From the NCBI GenBank assembly GCA_013823505.1, contig PNMH01000008.1:1-64000 (forward strand): DNA of 64,000 bases. Direction: 5' to 3'. Under the pieces are notes generated by a model, which was not told the origin of the DNA, did no database searches, and saw only the letters and a list, made by a program, of their open reading frames with translations. Source of the stretch: Polaromonas sp. GTDB lineage: Bacteria > Pseudomonadota > Gammaproteobacteria > Burkholderiales > Burkholderiaceae. The position numbers were made by a program, and so were the translations under genes. Positions 26,285 to 34,486 of the stretch are shown piece by piece. Every line of letters begins with the position of its first letter. Position 1 is the stretch's first letter.

Positions 26285-27233
26285 CAAACTGGCCAAGGTG
26301 GCGGGCATCTTCAGCGAGGCGCTGCGCGACGCGGTCCTGTTCCTGCGCTTCAACTCGTATTCGCCGCTGGTGGACAAGTCCCGGCGCGCGTTCTACAAAA
26401 TCATCATCGAGGCCCACACGATCGAGAAGGGGCTGTCGCTGCCGAATCCGAAGCTGCTGTTCGGCAAGGACAAGGTCCGTTTTGTGATGGCCGCGTTGTC
26501 GCGCTACGACCTCCAACACTCGGCCGTGCCCGCCCACATGTCGCTGGGCGCCCTGGACGCCTACCTGACCTTCCATGCGAAGGCGGGTGCATCCGACCCC
26601 TTGCTCGACGAGATCGCGCTCTACCTGAAAACCTGGGAAGCGAAACTGCCCCGGCCCTGGAAGGGTGGCACGCGGGACTACTCGTTCAATGGCCAGCTGC
26701 CCACCGACCTGCAGCACCTGATGGCCAGCCGCTCCAGCATCCGCACGATGCAGTCCACACCGCTGCACCCCGACCAGATCCGCGAGGCGATCGCGCTCGC
26801 GCAGCTCGCGCCCTCGCAGTGCAACCGCCAGTCCTCGCGGGTGCATGCCTACCAGGACCCCGCGCGCATCCAGGCGCTGCTGGCTCTGCAAGGCGGCTCG
26901 CGCGGTTTTTCAGGATCGGTCGGCAACCTGTTCGTGGTGAGCTCGGACATCTGCGCCTGGGGCGGCCCGGGCCAGCGCAACCAGGCGTATGTCGACGGCG
27001 CGCTGTTTGCCATGTGTCTGCTGTTTGCCTGCCGCTCGATGGGCTGGGGCGCCTGCCCACTCAACCTGGCCATCAGCCACAAGACCGAATCGGCGATTCG
27101 CCGCGCCGGCGGCATCCCGGCGGGTGAGCGGCTGATCATGATGATCGCCTTCGGTGAGCCGATCGCACCGGACACGCGGGTCGCTTTTTCGCCGAGAAGG
27201 CCGGTGGCGGAAATCGCCACGCTGCACGCATGA
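26277..27233 (+). CDS. Nitroreductase-family protein of the polysaccharide operon
   Basis: A 318-aa protein whose C-terminal two thirds show the nitroreductase fold: SRSSIRTMQSTPLHPDQI, LAPSQCNRQSSRVHAY (the FMN-phosphate-binding type region) and SMGWGACPLNLAI. A roughly 140-residue N-terminal extension without a recognised domain precedes it. Proteins like this occur in polysaccharide loci next to pyruvyl transferases, but their reaction is unknown to me. No signal peptide is seen. It overlaps the acetyltransferase gene by 8 nt and precedes the next gene by 10 nt. Confidence 0.75.
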   Translation: MFDKLAKVAGIFSEALRDAVLFLRFNSYSPLVDKSRRAFYKIIIEAHTIEKGLSLPNPKLLFGKDKVRFVMAALSRYDLQHSAVPAHMSLGALDAYLTFHAKAGASDPLLDEIALYLKTWEAKLPRPWKGGTRDYSFNGQLPTDLQHLMASRSSIRTMQSTPLHPDQIREAIALAQLAPSQCNRQSSRVHAYQDPARIQALLALQGGSRGFSGSVGNLFVVSSDICAWGGPGQRNQAYVDGALFAMCLLFACRSMGWGACPLNLAISHKTESAIRRAGGIPAGERLIMMIAFGEPIAPDTRVAFSPRRPVAEIATLHA

Positions 27234-27243
27234 GGACACGGCC

Positions 27244-28215
27244 ATGACCATCTCCGCCATCATCCTCACTTACAACGAGGCCCTGCACATCGAGCGCGCC
27301 ATCCGGTCCATCCAGGCGTTCACCGACCAGATCTGCGTGGTCGACTCCGGCTCCAACGACGGCACCACCGAGATCGCACGACGTCTGGGCGCGGAAATTC
27401 ACACCCACGCGTTCGTCAACCAGGCCAAGCAGTTCCAGTGGGCGCTGGACACGCTGACCATCCGTGGCGACTGGGTGCTTCGCCTGGACGCCGACGAGAT
27501 CATCGAGCCCGACCTCGCGCGCGAGATCGCCGACCAGCTGCCCTTGCTGCCGGCCGAGGTGGTGGGCGTGAACCTGAAGCGCAAGCACATCTTCATGGAC
27601 CGCTGGGTGCGCCATGGTGGGCGCTACCCGCTGGTGATGCTGCGCCTCTGGCGCCACGGGCACGGCCGCATCGAAGACCGCTGGATGGACGAGCACATGG
27701 TGGTCTGGGGCGGGCGCACGGTCACCTTCGACGGTGGCTTTGCCGACCACAACCTCAACGACCTGACTTACTTCGTCGACAAGCACAACAAGTACGCCAC
27801 ACGCGAAGCCATCGAGGTGCTCAACCAGCGGCTGGGCCTGTTCAGCCGCGATGAAGGGCTCAACGCCCACAGCGCTTCGTTCCAGGCCTCGTCCAAGCGA
27901 TGGGTCAAGGAGCGCATCTACAACCGCATTCCCTTTACCGTCAGCGCCGCCCTCTATTTCCTGTGGCGCTACCTCTTCCAGCTCGGATTTCTGGACGGCC
28001 GCAGCGGGCTCGTCTACCACTTCCTGCAGGGCTACTGGTACCGCTTTCTCGTGGGCGCCAAGCTCATGGAACTGGAACGGGCCGTGGCCCACCTCAACGA
28101 CAAAACGGCCATCTGCGCCGAGCTCAGCCGCTTGACCGGGCACAAGCTGGTGGCGCAGAGCGAGCCTGTGGCCACTCCGACCGTCAATGAAGACCGGCTG
28201 GCACATCGACTCTGA
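27244..28215 (+). CDS. GT2-type glycosyltransferase (WaaE/KdtX-like)
   Basis: A 323-aa GT-A glycosyltransferase. ISAIILTYNEALHIERAI is the family 2 N-terminus, ICVVDSGSNDGTTEIA the nucleotide-binding stretch, and VLRLDADEIIEP the DxD metal site. The second half with DRWVRHGGRYPLVMLRLW resembles WaaE/KdtX-type enzymes. The ATG at 27244 is preceded by GAGGACACGGCC and starts directly at the beta-strand motif. It should add one sugar of the repeat unit. The gap to the previous gene is 10 nt and to the next 13 nt. Confidence 0.87.
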   Translation: MTISAIILTYNEALHIERAIRSIQAFTDQICVVDSGSNDGTTEIARRLGAEIHTHAFVNQAKQFQWALDTLTIRGDWVLRLDADEIIEPDLAREIADQLPLLPAEVVGVNLKRKHIFMDRWVRHGGRYPLVMLRLWRHGHGRIEDRWMDEHMVVWGGRTVTFDGGFADHNLNDLTYFVDKHNKYATREAIEVLNQRLGLFSRDEGLNAHSASFQASSKRWVKERIYNRIPFTVSAALYFLWRYLFQLGFLDGRSGLVYHFLQGYWYRFLVGAKLMELERAVAHLNDKTAICAELSRLTGHKLVAQSEPVATPTVNEDRLAHRL

Positions 28216-28228
28216 CCTTCGTACCTCC

Positions 28229-29119
28229 ATGCACACTCCGATCCGATTTCACATGGCAGCGCTGTGCCTGGCCGCGTCCGCAGGGGCGCAGGCCAGCGAC
28301 CACCTGATCTGCAAGGACGCCGCCGCACCGGCGGGCGCCACCCAGGTGGGCGCCCTGCAACCCCTGTTTCGCGATTGCCCGCGAATCGCCGATGTGGACT
28401 TCACCGGACGGGCCGACGACCGCAAGTACTACAGCGGCGTCTACACGGGTCCACCCAAGGACCGCAGCTTTTACGAACAGGCGGACGACGGCGTGGTGAT
28501 GCAGCGCGGCGGCGTACTGGCCACGGTGAAGACAACCTCGTTCCCCGGCCAGTTCCCGCTGCTCAGCGGCGCCCGGCCGTTCTACATCGAAGCCCAGGTG
28601 TCGACCTCGTCCAACCACCGCGACAACTTTCCGGCCATCTGGCTCATGCCGATCGAACACAACGCCCGCATGGAAGACGTGTACGAGGGCGACCCCAAGA
28701 GTTTCGAGCGCTGGTTCGAGCTCGACATCGACGAAGGCGGCTTCGGACCTGGGGGGCACCACACCGCCATCTCGTGGTCCGGCATCTGGCCCAACTACAA
28801 AAAAATCCAGAACCCCAACCCGACATCGAAGCTGCCGCTGGACCGAACCCAGCCCAACGTCTTCGGCGTGTCGTATTCACCCGAGACCCTGACGGTGCGC
28901 TGGTGGCTGAATGGCCAGCCCGTGCTGGAGGCGTCGCAACCTTTCGTGCCCGAGATCGCGCGGCGGCAGAACTTCTACCTGATCGTCTCGGCGCAAAGCC
29001 ACAAGAACATCAGCCACTACCAGATGAAGTTGCTGGGCGTGCGCGCCTTCGTTGGCGACGCTGTACCCGGCAGCCGTGGAGCCGCAACGCCCACGCCCAG
29101 AACCAAAGGACCGCCGTGA
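28229..29119 (+). CDS. Secreted GH16-family-like glycoside hydrolase
   Basis: A 296-aa exported protein. The ATG at 28229 gives a signal peptide cleaved near AQAS. The beta-jelly-roll core contains FYIEAQVSTSSNHRDNFPAIWLMP and the catalytic-type motif E164-L-D-I-D-E169, fitting the GH16 E-x-D-x-x-E nucleophile/acid pair. Near the end, LTVRWWLNGQPV is typical of GH16 lectin-like sheets. Inside the operon and exported, it may trim, release or remodel the polymer, as hydrolases and lyases do in other polysaccharide systems. It overlaps the next gene by 4 nt (GTGA). Confidence 0.75.
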   Translation: MHTPIRFHMAALCLAASAGAQASDHLICKDAAAPAGATQVGALQPLFRDCPRIADVDFTGRADDRKYYSGVYTGPPKDRSFYEQADDGVVMQRGGVLATVKTTSFPGQFPLLSGARPFYIEAQVSTSSNHRDNFPAIWLMPIEHNARMEDVYEGDPKSFERWFELDIDEGGFGPGGHHTAISWSGIWPNYKKIQNPNPTSKLPLDRTQPNVFGVSYSPETLTVRWWLNGQPVLEASQPFVPEIARRQNFYLIVSAQSHKNISHYQMKLLGVRAFVGDAVPGSRGAATPTPRTKGPP

Positions 29120-30357
29120 AGCTGCTCTTCTACGGCATCAACTTCGCCCCCGAACTCACCGGCATCGGCAAGTACACCGGCGAGATGGCGCAGTGGCTGG
29201 CCCGCGCAGGACACGAGGTGCGCGTCATCACCGCGCCACCCTACTACCCGGCCTGGCAGGTGAGCGCCGGCCACAGCGCCAGCGAATACCGCACCGAGTC
29301 CTGGGAAGGCGTTCAGGTGATGCGCACGCCGCTGTGGGTGCCACACCAGCCGGGCGGCCTCAAGCGCCTGCTGCACCTGGCCAGCTTCGCGCTCAGCAGC
29401 CTGCCGGTGCTTTGTGCCCAGTGGCGCTGGAAGCCCGATGTGGTGTGGGTGGTGGAGCCCGCCCTGATGTGTGCGCCGGCGGCGGTGGCGTTTGCCTCGG
29501 CGCGGGGTGCCAGGAGTTGGCTGCACATTCAGGACTACGAGGTGGACGCCGCGTTCGATCTGGGCCTGATCCAGGGCACCACGCTGCGCCGCTGGGTGCA
29601 GCGGGCCGAGCGCTGGCTGATGCAGCGGTTCGACCGCGTGTCCACCATCTCCGGGCGCATGGTGGACCGCGCCCTGGCCAAAGGCGTGGCCACCGGGCGG
29701 GTGGTGCTCTTCCCGAACTGGGTGGACATCAGCGGCATCACCCCGCTGGCCACGCCCAGCGCCTACCGGGCCGAGCTGGGCCTGGCGCCCGACGCCGTGG
29801 TGGCCCTTTACTCCGGCAACATGGGCAACAAGCAAGGGCTGGACATCCTCGCCGACGTGGCCCGCCTGCTGCAGGACGAGCCGCACATCCAGTTCGTGCT
29901 GGGTGGCAATGGCTCGGGACGGGCCGACTTGCAGGCCCGCTGCGCGGGCTTGCGCAACGTGCGCTTTCTGGACCTGCAGCCCCTGGAGCGGCTGAACGAC
30001 TGGCTGGGCCTGGCCGATGTGCACCTGCTGCCGCAACGGGCCGACGCGGCCGATCTGGTGATGCCGTCCAAGCTCACCGGCATGCTGGCCAGCGGCCGCG
30101 CCGTGCTGGCCACCGCCCTGCCCGACACCGAGCTGTGCCGGGTGGTTGAACACGACGCCGCCTGCGGCGTGGTGGTGCCGCCGGAGAACCCGGTCGCCAT
30201 GGCCCACGCGCTGCGTGCGCTGGCATCGGACCCGACCCGCCGCGCCACGCTCGGCGCCAACGGTCGCCGCCATGCCGAAGCCGCGATGAGCCAGGACGTG
30301 ATCCTGCGCCGGTTCGAAACGCAGATGCAGGCCCTGGTGCAGGGGGTGCCCGCGTGA
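29116..30357 (+). CDS. WcaI-like colanic-acid-type glycosyltransferase
   Basis: A 413-aa GT-B glycosyltransferase. The start is a GTG overlapping the upstream stop, with AAAGGA 5 nt before it; the protein then begins KLLFYGINFAPELTGIGKY, the WcaI-type N-terminus with the PExxGIGKY motif. SWLHIQDYEVDAAFDLG and the C-terminal VALYSGNMGNKQGLDIL, HLLPQRADAADLVMPSKL are typical of this group. In colanic acid synthesis WcaI is linked to an early fucosyl transfer, which fits the Fcl-Gmd genes. The exact step here is inference. Confidence 0.87.
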   Translation: MKLLFYGINFAPELTGIGKYTGEMAQWLARAGHEVRVITAPPYYPAWQVSAGHSASEYRTESWEGVQVMRTPLWVPHQPGGLKRLLHLASFALSSLPVLCAQWRWKPDVVWVVEPALMCAPAAVAFASARGARSWLHIQDYEVDAAFDLGLIQGTTLRRWVQRAERWLMQRFDRVSTISGRMVDRALAKGVATGRVVLFPNWVDISGITPLATPSAYRAELGLAPDAVVALYSGNMGNKQGLDILADVARLLQDEPHIQFVLGGNGSGRADLQARCAGLRNVRFLDLQPLERLNDWLGLADVHLLPQRADAADLVMPSKLTGMLASGRAVLATALPDTELCRVVEHDAACGVVVPPENPVAMAHALRALASDPTRRATLGANGRRHAEAAMSQDVILRRFETQMQALVQGVPA

Positions 30358-30845
30358 AGGCCGTTGCACTGCACCGGCTGGCTGCGGTGGCCTTGCTGCT
30401 GGCGACAGCCTACGCCCTGGCGCTGTGGCAGCCCGTGCGCGCCTGGTACAGCGATGTGGACAAACTGGCCCATGCCCTGGTATTTGCGGCGGTGTACGCG
30501 GCGCAGGCCTGGGCCCTGCGCTGGAAGCCGTGGGCGCTGGCGGCGCTCGCCTTGGCCTTGGGTGCGGCGGTCGAGGTGCATCAGTTCCTGTTGCCGGGTT
30601 ACTTCCCCAGCGTGAACGACTGGCTCGCGGACGCGGTGGGCATCGGCCTGGCCTGCGGCGCACACCTGGCGTGGCAGCGCTGGCGTGAAACAGGTGCGTT
30701 ACAGGATCGCCGGCTACCGCACAGACGGTCAGTGGGTTTGCATGAAAACTTCCCTCCACGAGCCGGCCACCAAGGTCGTGGCCTCGACAGCCCGCGCGGG
30801 CTGTGCCGGCTCACCATCCAGGACCCGAAAGGTGATGCGCCATGA
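30354..30845 (+). CDS. VanZ-like small membrane protein
   Basis: A 163-aa protein with about four helices in the first 110 residues. VDKLAHALVFAAVY and EVHQFLLPGYFPSVNDWLADAVG match the VanZ family pattern (Asp-Lys, His, Glu/Gln, Pro, Asn/Asp). The start is a GTG overlapping the upstream stop. Codons after about residue 112 lose the strong third-position GC bias and the protein tail looks disordered, so the true C-terminus may have been altered by a frameshift or extension. VanZ-like proteins are common near polysaccharide export genes; their role is unknown. Confidence 0.75.
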   Translation: MKAVALHRLAAVALLLATAYALALWQPVRAWYSDVDKLAHALVFAAVYAAQAWALRWKPWALAALALALGAAVEVHQFLLPGYFPSVNDWLADAVGIGLACGAHLAWQRWRETGALQDRRLPHRRSVGLHENFPPRAGHQGRGLDSPRGLCRLTIQDPKGDAP

Positions 30846-31579
30846 ACCCCATCAACGCAATTAAAAACAAGCCATGGGCCCTCTGGGGCATGGCCGTGCT
30901 CGCCATGGCAGCGGCCCTGCCACTGATGGCACAAACGGCCACGGCCACCAACACCGTGGCGGCTCCTGCCTCGCCGGGAGCCGAGGGCGCTGCTGCCCTG
31001 CCGGGCTCGCCCACCAAGGCCAGCGCTGACTACCTCATTTCACCCAACGACCTGATGGAGTTCGACGTGTTCGGCGTGCCCGACATGAAGCGCGATGTGC
31101 GCGTGAACGCCTCGGGCCAGGTGTCGCTGCCACTCATTGGCCAGATGCCGGTGGCGGGGCTGACGGCGCAGGCGGCGGAGCAGTTGATCGCTGCGAAGTT
31201 TGAGGAGAAGTACCTGCGCGACCCGCAGGTCTCGCTCTTCATCAAGGAGTTCACCACGCAGCGCGTGGCCATTGAAGGCGCGGTGATCCGGCCGGGCATC
31301 TATCCCATGACGGGCCAGCTCACGCTGCTGCGCGCCCTGGCGCTCTCAGGCGGCTTCGCGCCCTACGCCGACATCAACCAGATCGTGGTGTACCGCAATG
31401 GCACCAACGGGGCGCGCGAACAGTCCACCCATGACCTCGACAAGGTGCGATCGGGCCAGGAAGCCGACCCGGACATCCGCTCGGACGACGTGATCGTGGT
31501 CCAGCGCAACGCCCGGCGCACAGCGTTGCGGGATTCGCTCTTCGGCGACATCCTGAACACGCTCAACCCCTTCAAGTAA
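30842..31579 (+). CDS. Wza-like polysaccharide export protein
   Basis: A 245-aa exported protein of the outer-membrane polysaccharide export family. After a signal peptide (LAMAAALPLMA) comes the Poly_export domain, YLISPNDLMEFDVFGVPDM through GQVSLPLIGQM, then an SLBB domain (VAIEGAVIRPGIYPMTGQLTLLRALALSGGF). E. coli Wza has 379 aa and is a lipoprotein; here no lipobox cysteine is present and the C-terminal helix that forms the outer-membrane channel is short. It probably forms the export channel with the Wzc-like protein encoded 16 nt downstream. Confidence 0.88.
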   Translation: MNPINAIKNKPWALWGMAVLAMAAALPLMAQTATATNTVAAPASPGAEGAAALPGSPTKASADYLISPNDLMEFDVFGVPDMKRDVRVNASGQVSLPLIGQMPVAGLTAQAAEQLIAAKFEEKYLRDPQVSLFIKEFTTQRVAIEGAVIRPGIYPMTGQLTLLRALALSGGFAPYADINQIVVYRNGTNGAREQSTHDLDKVRSGQEADPDIRSDDVIVVQRNARRTALRDSLFGDILNTLNPFK

Positions 31580-31595
31580 CACGGCTTCGACGACC

Positions 31596-34010
31596 ATGGC
31601 TTCCACCGACCAACACCCATCGCCCGCCGTTCCCGGCCCCAGGGGCGCGCTGGCCCTGCGCCGCGAGGGCGCCCTGTCCGACCTGATGATGGCCCGAGGC
31701 GATGCCCACGGATCGGCGGACGACCGCATCGACATCAAGACGCTCTGGCGCTCCGGGGTCAAACACAAATGGACCATCGTGGGCATCACCGCGCTGTGCA
31801 CCGTGGCGGCCGTGCTGTACACGCTGCGCATCGCACCGCTCTACCAGAGCGCGGCCCTGCTGCAGATCGACCGCGTGGCGCAGAAGGTGGTGGGCTTCAA
31901 CGCCGAGGTCGAGCTGGACGAGGGCCCCGCATCCGACCAACTGCAGCTGCGAACGCAGATCGAATTGCTCAAGAGCCGCAGCCTGGCCGAGCGGGTGATC
32001 GACGAGATCGGCCTGTACAAGCCCGCTGTACCAACCGCCGCACCCGAGCCGGCTAGCGGCGTCGATGCGGCAGGGCCGACCGGCTCGGAACCGCTCGACA
32101 AGGCCCTGGCCTGGGCCATCCAGGGGTGGGACCAACTGCGCGCGCTGGTCGCCCCGGAACCGGTGGAAGAAGCCCCGCTCAGCCGGGCGGCCGCTGTGGC
32201 GCAGTTCAAGCAAGCGGTCACGGTGGAGCCCATCCGCAATTCGCGACTGGTCGAGGTGCGGGTGCTCAACGCGGACCCGGACCTGGCCGCCTTGATTGCC
32301 AACACCATGGCCAAGGCCTTCATCGCCACCAACATCGAGCGCAAGCTGCACTCGTCGATCTACGCGCGCGAGTTTCTGGAGGATCAGATCCGCCAGACCA
32401 AGGCCAAGCTCGAAGAGAGCGAACGCGTCATCAACACCTACGCGAAGAAAAACGAGATCCTGAACCTGGGCGACAAGGGCAGTGCGGCCACCCAGACTTT
32501 TGTGGACTTCTCGGCGGCGCTGGCCAAAGCGGAGCAAGACCGCATCAAGGCCGAGACGCAGTACAACCAGGTGCGGCTCAACCCCGAAAGTGCGCCGCAG
32601 GCCGTCGTCAACGAATCCATTCGGGCCTACAAGGAACAGCGCGCCCGGCTGGAAGCCGACTACGCCAAGAACCTGGCCATCTACAAACCGGACTACCCCG
32701 CCATGGTGCAGGCGCGGGCGCAGATCGCCGACCTGGAGGCCCGCATCAAGACCGAGGTGAACACCATCCTGGCCAGCATCCAGGGGCAGTACGTCGCCGC
32801 CCGGAAAACCGAAGAGCAGCTCAAGGCCAAGGTGTCCAGCAGCCGCAGCGAGGTGCTCAACGTGCAGGACCGCAGCGTGGACATGAACCTGCTGAGCCGT
32901 GAGCTCGACACCAACCGGCAGGTTTACGACAGCCTGCTGCAGCGCCTGAAAGAGGTGAGCGTGACCGCGGGCATCACCACCAACAACGTGAGCATCGTGG
33001 ACGAGGCCTCGGTGCCGCTGTTCCCGGCCAGTCCCAACCTGAAGATCAACGTGGGTCTGGGCATGATGCTGGGCCTGTTCCTGGGCATTCTCGCGGCGCT
33101 GCTGCGCGAGCAGATGGACGATTCGGTGAAACACGCCAACGAGATCGAAGGCCTGTACCACCTGCCGCTGCTGGGCCTGATTCCCTTCACCAAGCCCGAG
33201 AAGGGCCGCAACGAGCCCGTGGCCCTGCTGGCGCACCGCGAGCCGCGCAGCGGCTTTGCCGAGTCGTACCGCTCCATGCGCACCGCGCTTCAGTTCAGCA
33301 CCGCCGACGGCGCACCCCAGCGCTTCATGGTGACGAGTTGCGGCAAGGGCGAGGGCAAGACCACCACGGCGCTGGCGCTGGCCATCAACTTCGCGCAGCT
33401 GGGCCAGAAGGTCTTGCTGATCGACGCCGACATGCGCAAGGGTTGGGTGCACACCATGCTCAACATGTCCAACGAGCGCGGCCTCTCGAACCTGCTGAGC
33501 GGGGACCGCAACACCGACGGCCTGATCCAGGACACGGCGGTGGCCAACCTGGCCGTGATCACGGCGGGCCCGGTGCCGCCCGACCCGGTGGAACTGCTGA
33601 TGGGCCCGCGGCTGGGCTTGCTGCTGGAGCGGGCGCAGGCCATGGGTTACCACCAGATCGTGATCGACGGGCCGCCGCTGCTGGGCATTGCCGATGCGAT
33701 CGTGCTGGGCAACCAGATCCAGAACATCGTGTTTGCCGTGAAGGCGGGCGGCACGCGCAAGGACAGCATCAAGGACGCCCTGCGCCGCCTGCGCAACGCG
33801 GGCCTGGCCCCCATGGGCATGGTGCTCACCCACGCGCGCAACGAGCACACCAGCGACTACGCCTACGCGGCCTACTACGGCGATGGCTACAACGACCGCC
33901 ACACACCCCGCGCCACCAGGCCCAACCCGGCAGCGGGATTGAACACGCCGCCGGTGCCTCTGCCGGGCGGCAGTCGCATCGAGCCCACGCTGGATCCGTC
34001 GTCCGCATGA
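31596..34010 (+). CDS. Wzc-like polysaccharide co-polymerase and BY-kinase
   Basis: An 804-aa inner-membrane protein controlling chain length and export. The N-terminal Wzz domain has helices near residues 55-75 and 485-505 around a long coiled-coil periplasmic region. The cytoplasmic tyrosine kinase follows: Walker A in SCGKGEGKTTTAL (near 581-593), Walker A-prime VLLIDADMRKG and Walker B VIDGPPLLG. The tail carries a tyrosine cluster (SDYAYAAYYGDGYND, near 752-766), the expected autophosphorylation site. It is coupled to the J-domain gene by a 4-nt overlap, and the phosphatase that should reverse its phosphorylation is the next-but-one gene. Confidence 0.93.
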   Translation: MASTDQHPSPAVPGPRGALALRREGALSDLMMARGDAHGSADDRIDIKTLWRSGVKHKWTIVGITALCTVAAVLYTLRIAPLYQSAALLQIDRVAQKVVGFNAEVELDEGPASDQLQLRTQIELLKSRSLAERVIDEIGLYKPAVPTAAPEPASGVDAAGPTGSEPLDKALAWAIQGWDQLRALVAPEPVEEAPLSRAAAVAQFKQAVTVEPIRNSRLVEVRVLNADPDLAALIANTMAKAFIATNIERKLHSSIYAREFLEDQIRQTKAKLEESERVINTYAKKNEILNLGDKGSAATQTFVDFSAALAKAEQDRIKAETQYNQVRLNPESAPQAVVNESIRAYKEQRARLEADYAKNLAIYKPDYPAMVQARAQIADLEARIKTEVNTILASIQGQYVAARKTEEQLKAKVSSSRSEVLNVQDRSVDMNLLSRELDTNRQVYDSLLQRLKEVSVTAGITTNNVSIVDEASVPLFPASPNLKINVGLGMMLGLFLGILAALLREQMDDSVKHANEIEGLYHLPLLGLIPFTKPEKGRNEPVALLAHREPRSGFAESYRSMRTALQFSTADGAPQRFMVTSCGKGEGKTTTALALAINFAQLGQKVLLIDADMRKGWVHTMLNMSNERGLSNLLSGDRNTDGLIQDTAVANLAVITAGPVPPDPVELLMGPRLGLLLERAQAMGYHQIVIDGPPLLGIADAIVLGNQIQNIVFAVKAGGTRKDSIKDALRRLRNAGLAPMGMVLTHARNEHTSDYAYAAYYGDGYNDRHTPRATRPNPAAGLNTPPVPLPGGSRIEPTLDPSSA

Positions 34011-34486
34011 CCCCGCCCGACTGGAGCAGCCTGCTGCCCCGGCTGCTGGACTTCGAGCGATCGCCCGGGCTCTACCGCGTGGTGCTGCGCGAGCCGCGCC
34101 CGCTCTTCGAGCAGATCGGCGGCGTGATGCTGCTCGCCACCGGGCGGCCCGTGGCGGGTTTGCCGGCCACGGCAACGAACGGCTTCGAGCTGCACCGCGC
34201 CGCGCGTTTTTTTGTGCGCACCGTGATGCTGCGCCCGGGCTCGGACCCTTTCACGCTGCTGGGTCTGCCCCCGGATTTCGAGCCCACGCAATTGCGCGAA
34301 CACTACCGGCTGATGATCCGCCTCACACACCCGGACTTTTGCGCCACGGGCGAAGGCTGGCCGGCCGACGCCGCCACGCGGGTCAACCTCGCCCATGACC
34401 TGCTCTCGTCGCCGGCGAAGCGCGCGGCGTACACCGCCGCGCTGCACACACGCCTGCCGATGCGCCCCCGGCTTTCGCGCCCATGA
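34007..34486 (+). CDS. J-domain protein between the tyrosine kinase and phosphatase genes
   Basis: A 159-aa cytoplasmic protein. The C-terminal half is a J domain: DPFTLLGLPPDFEPTQLREHY, then RLTHPDF with the essential His-Pro-Asp tripeptide, and VNLAHDLLSSPAKRAAY. The N-terminal half (DWSSLLPRLLDFERSPGLY onward) is of no family I recognise. J domains stimulate DnaK ATPase, so the protein may recruit Hsp70 to the export complex. It overlaps both neighbours by 4 nt, which ties it to the operon. I know of no described role for a J protein at this position. Confidence 0.8.
   Translation: MTPPDWSSLLPRLLDFERSPGLYRVVLREPRPLFEQIGGVMLLATGRPVAGLPATATNGFELHRAARFFVRTVMLRPGSDPFTLLGLPPDFEPTQLREHYRLMIRLTHPDFCATGEGWPADAATRVNLAHDLLSSPAKRAAYTAALHTRLPMRPRLSRP

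Noticed and set aside
30685..30863. A 58-codon frame overlapping the VanZ-like tail and the export-protein start
   Set aside because: It has better codon bias than the annotated tail, but no recognisable protein and no good ribosome-binding site. It is mentioned only as a clue to a possible frameshift.
31572..34175. An 867-codon antisense frame opposite the Wzc-like gene
   Set aside because: It shows shadow composition and no motif; the Walker motifs are on the plus strand.
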